From assembly GCF_016463975.1 (NCBI RefSeq), contig NZ_JAEMNX010000012.1, positions 62,001 to 126,000 on the forward strand: a stretch of DNA of 64,000 bases, given 5' to 3'. A program made the translations under genes and the position numbers. A model generated the notes under the pieces. That model saw only the letters and a program-made list of their open reading frames with translations. It was not told the DNA's origin and searched no databases. The DNA is from Marinomonas transparens (GTDB taxonomy: Bacteria; Pseudomonadota; Gammaproteobacteria; Pseudomonadales; Marinomonadaceae). This document shows positions 62,215 through 64,000 of this stretch, piece by piece; the stretch's first letter is position 1; each line of letters starts with the position of its first letter.

Positions 62215-63360
62215 TCAGGATTTATTAGCGAATAGGTTAACAAGTATGCGCTGATAAATTGTTGATAGCTGGTTTAAGCTGTCGGCATCGACGCATTCAT
62301 TTATTTGGTGGATAGTATCGTTTATTGGACCAAGTTCAACCACTTGAGTGCCCATTTTTGCGATAAATCGACCATCAGATGTGCCGCCCGAAGTGGAGAG
62401 CTCGGGGGTGATGTTGACGGTCTTTTGTACAGCGTCAACGATAGCATCAACCAATTCACCTGGGCGAGTTAGGAAGGGGAGTCCATTATAGGTCCACTCA
62501 ACATCATAGCTAAGTTGATGTTTGTCTAAAATATCAATGACACGAGATTTTAAAGTGTCAAAGTCAAGCTCTGATGAGAAGCGAAAATTGAATAAGGCGT
62601 TTAGTGTGCCTGGTACGACATTGGTTGCCCCAGTGCCTGAATTCAGATTCGAAACTTGAAAGCTGGTTGGGGGGAAGAAGTCATTGCCATCATCCCAATG
62701 GGTGGTCGATAGCTCAACAATGGCTGGAGCGGCTAGGTGAATTGGGTTCTGTGCTAGATGTGGATAAGCAACATGACCCTGTTTCCCATAAATGGTGAGA
62801 TCGCCACTAAATGAACCGCGCCGGCCATTCTTGATAATATCGCCAAGGGTATGGGTGCTAGAGGGCTCACCGACAATGCACCAATCTACGGTTTCGTTTC
62901 TAGCCATCAAGGCATCTACAACACGAGTTGTGCCATCAACAAAAGGACCTTCTTCATCACTGGTAATTAAGAAAGAGATTTGCCCTTCATGATCTGGGTG
63001 CTGTTGAATAAAGCTTTCAACCGCCGTTACCATGGCCGCTAGGCTACCTTTCATATCGGCTGCGCCACGACCATATAACATGCCATCAATAATTTTTGGC
63101 TCAAAAGGTGAGACTTTCCAGTCTTTTTCTGGGCCAGTTGGGACCACGTCGGTATGGCCTGCAAAACACAGATTAGGGCCAGTGGTACCGCGTTTGGCAT
63201 AGAAGTTTTTCACCTCACCAAATGGCATGTATTCAATGTTAAAGCCAATGCGCTTTAGACGTTCGATCATGACGTCCTGACAGCCCGCATCTTCTGGTGT
63301 CACTGAAGGGCGAGAGATAAGGTCAATGGCAAGTTCTAGGGTCGGTGACAAGTCGGTCAT
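62215..63360 (-). CDS. dapE: Succinyl-diaminopimelate desuccinylase
   Basis: A 381-residue di-zinc M20 enzyme (E. coli, 375) in the succinylase branch of lysine/diaminopimelate synthesis. Metal ligands are in [27 protein letters not shown] and [12 protein letters not shown], and the C-terminal [11 protein letters not shown] is typical. It heads a run of minus-strand genes (dapE, two small unknowns, panD). It follows yffB, as in E. coli, but a small opposite-strand lipoprotein gene is inserted between them. Confidence 0.96.
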   Translation of the reverse strand: MTDLSPTLELAIDLISRPSVTPEDAGCQDVMIERLKRIGFNIEYMPFGEVKNFYAKRGTTGPNLCFAGHTDVVPTGPEKDWKVSPFEPKIIDGMLYGRGAADMKGSLAAMVTAVESFIQQHPDHEGQISFLITSDEEGPFVDGTTRVVDALMARNETVDWCIVGEPSSTHTLGDIIKNGRRGSFSGDLTIYGKQGHVAYPHLAQNPIHLAAPAIVELSTTHWDDGNDFFPPTSFQVSNLNSGTGATNVVPGTLNALFNFRFSSELDFDTLKSRVIDILDKHQLSYDVEWTYNGLPFLTRPGELVDAIVDAVQKTVNITPELSTSGGTSDGRFIAKMGTQVVELGPINDTIHQINECVDADSLNQLSTIYQRILVNLFANKS

Positions 63361-63439
63361 TCTTTACCTTTGTGTTTGTTTTCGCTACCTTATGAGAGAT
63401 TCTGCTACTATAGCAGGAGTGTCTACAAAAGGTGGGGTT

Positions 63440-63646
63440 ATGAAATTTGCTGTCGTTTTTCTTCTTGGTTTGATTTCTACGGGTTGTTCTTTATTTTTAC
63501 CGCCTCCGCCAATGGTGCAGGAGTCTTATTTTGTTCCTGTCATCCGCTCTGATTCTTCTTCTGCTGGTTACACACCAACGGTGACTCCAATGCAGCAAAG
63601 AAAAGAACCTCCAGCACCGCGCATTTATACACCGGTTTTGCGTTGA
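63440..63646 (+). CDS. Tiny proline-rich lipoprotein
   Basis: A 68-residue protein with a lipoprotein signal (MKFAVVFLLGLISTGC, lipobox STGC, Cys16) and a mature part of Pro/Ser/Thr-rich, probably unstructured residues (LPPPPM ... PAPRIYTPVLR). ATG 63440 is chosen for the AAGGTGGGG ribosome site just upstream and the full signal peptide. Function unknown. It lies between dapE and yffB on the opposite strand. Confidence 0.7.
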   Translation: MKFAVVFLLGLISTGCSLFLPPPPMVQESYFVPVIRSDSSSAGYTPTVTPMQQRKEPPAPRIYTPVLR

Positions 63647-63655
63647 AATGGATTG

Positions 63656-64000
63656 TCAGATAAGGTGTTTACTGTAGTCTTCCGTATTAAAGCCTAATAT
63701 GAGCTGATCGCTGACTTCTATTAATGGCCGCTTGATCATGGAAGTCTGGTTAACAATAGTGGCTACTGCCTTTTCATTGTCCATGCTGATTTTTACGTCA
63801 TCTTCTAGTTTTCGCCAAGTCGTGCCGCGCTTATTGATAACAGTTTCCCAGCCAAGTTGCTCAATCCAAGCTTTCGCTTTGCTTTCGTCAAGGCCGTCTT
63901 TTTTGTAGTCATGGAAGACGTATTCAATCTTATTGTCATCTAACCAGCGAAACGCTTTTTTCATCGTGTCACAGTTTTTGATGCCGTAAATTTTAATCAT
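63656..64000 (-). CDS. yffB: ArsC-family reductase YffB
   Basis: A 114-residue thioredoxin-fold protein (E. coli YffB, 118; Spx/ArsC family). The active-site Cys is in IKNCDTMKKA with no second Cys, so it probably acts with glutathione. The C-terminal IKRPLIEVSDQLILGF is typical. The ATG lies on the last three bases of the window, so any promoter is outside. It usually precedes dapE in gammaproteobacteria, as here. Confidence 0.93.
   Translation of the reverse strand: MIKIYGIKNCDTMKKAFRWLDDNKIEYVFHDYKKDGLDESKAKAWIEQLGWETVINKRGTTWRKLEDDVKISMDNEKAVATIVNQTSMIKRPLIEVSDQLILGFNTEDYSKHLI

Overview
The window is a 64 kb stretch of chromosome from a Gram-negative gammaproteobacterium of moderate GC. 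Gene content and order (lepA-lepB-rnc-era-recO-acpS; barA opposite cysM-rlmD-relA-mazG; adk-tsaB-uppP-rsmJ; yffB/dapE/panD), a FabY-type ketoacyl synthase and OmpW point to the Oceanospirillales/Pseudomonadales side, most like Marinomonas. That assignment is inferred from the proteins, not from a search. I see no rRNA, tRNA, IS element, prophage or CRISPR array. The region is mostly core chromosome with a few accessory patches.

Layout. 1-4.4 kb: end of a TatD-type nuclease, an RmlD-like protein that has lost its catalytic dyad, two unknown membrane proteins, and YceI divergent from a LysR regulator. 4.5-8.35 kb: an iron-siderophore ABC importer (binding protein, two permeases, ATPase) behind a sigma70-type promoter with a Fur-like box, closed by a strong terminator. 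8.36-13.7 kb: fabY, a Bax-type glucosaminidase, a glutathionyl-hydroquinone reductase and a diguanylate cyclase. 13.8-14.0 kb: an unannotated structured transcript candidate. 14.1-22.4 kb: TetR/LysE pair, upp, a second-type Lon protease, a MATE pump, tlyA, sseA and a small unknown gene. 22.5-26.8 kb: ugd, a PbgA/YejM-like membrane sulfatase, and a second diguanylate cyclase. 27.1-32.7 kb: EamA transporter, ompW with an FNR-like box, an HD-family protein with a broken HD doublet, and a Rieske protein with modABC. 32.9-38.1 kb: PBP1b and the divergent glgA/glgC pair. 38.4-44.7 kb: ribE and the lepA-to-acpS cluster. 44.6-53.3 kb: barA with a small cysteine-rich lipoprotein, cysM, rlmD, relA, mazG. 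53.3-59.7 kb: ppc, adk, tsaB, uppP, a small unknown gene, rsmJ and slyX. 60-64 kb: a membrane-anchored cold-shock-domain protein, tpx, panD, two small unknown genes, dapE, a tiny lipoprotein and yffB.

How they fit together. Most genes are housekeeping: translation and ribosome quality (lepA, rnc, era, rlmD, rsmJ, tlyA), envelope building (mrcB, uppP, lepB, pbgA-like, ugd), stringent and two-component control (relA, barA), and central metabolism (ppc, adk, cysM, dapE, panD, ribE, glgA/glgC). Nutrient uptake is represented by iron-siderophore and molybdate importers.

No clearly new multi-gene system stands out. The most interesting items are the structured RNA candidate at 13.8-14.0 kb, the PbgA-like protein that keeps metal-site residues, the membrane-tethered cold-shock domain, and several family members whose catalytic residues are replaced (RmlD-like, HD-domain).
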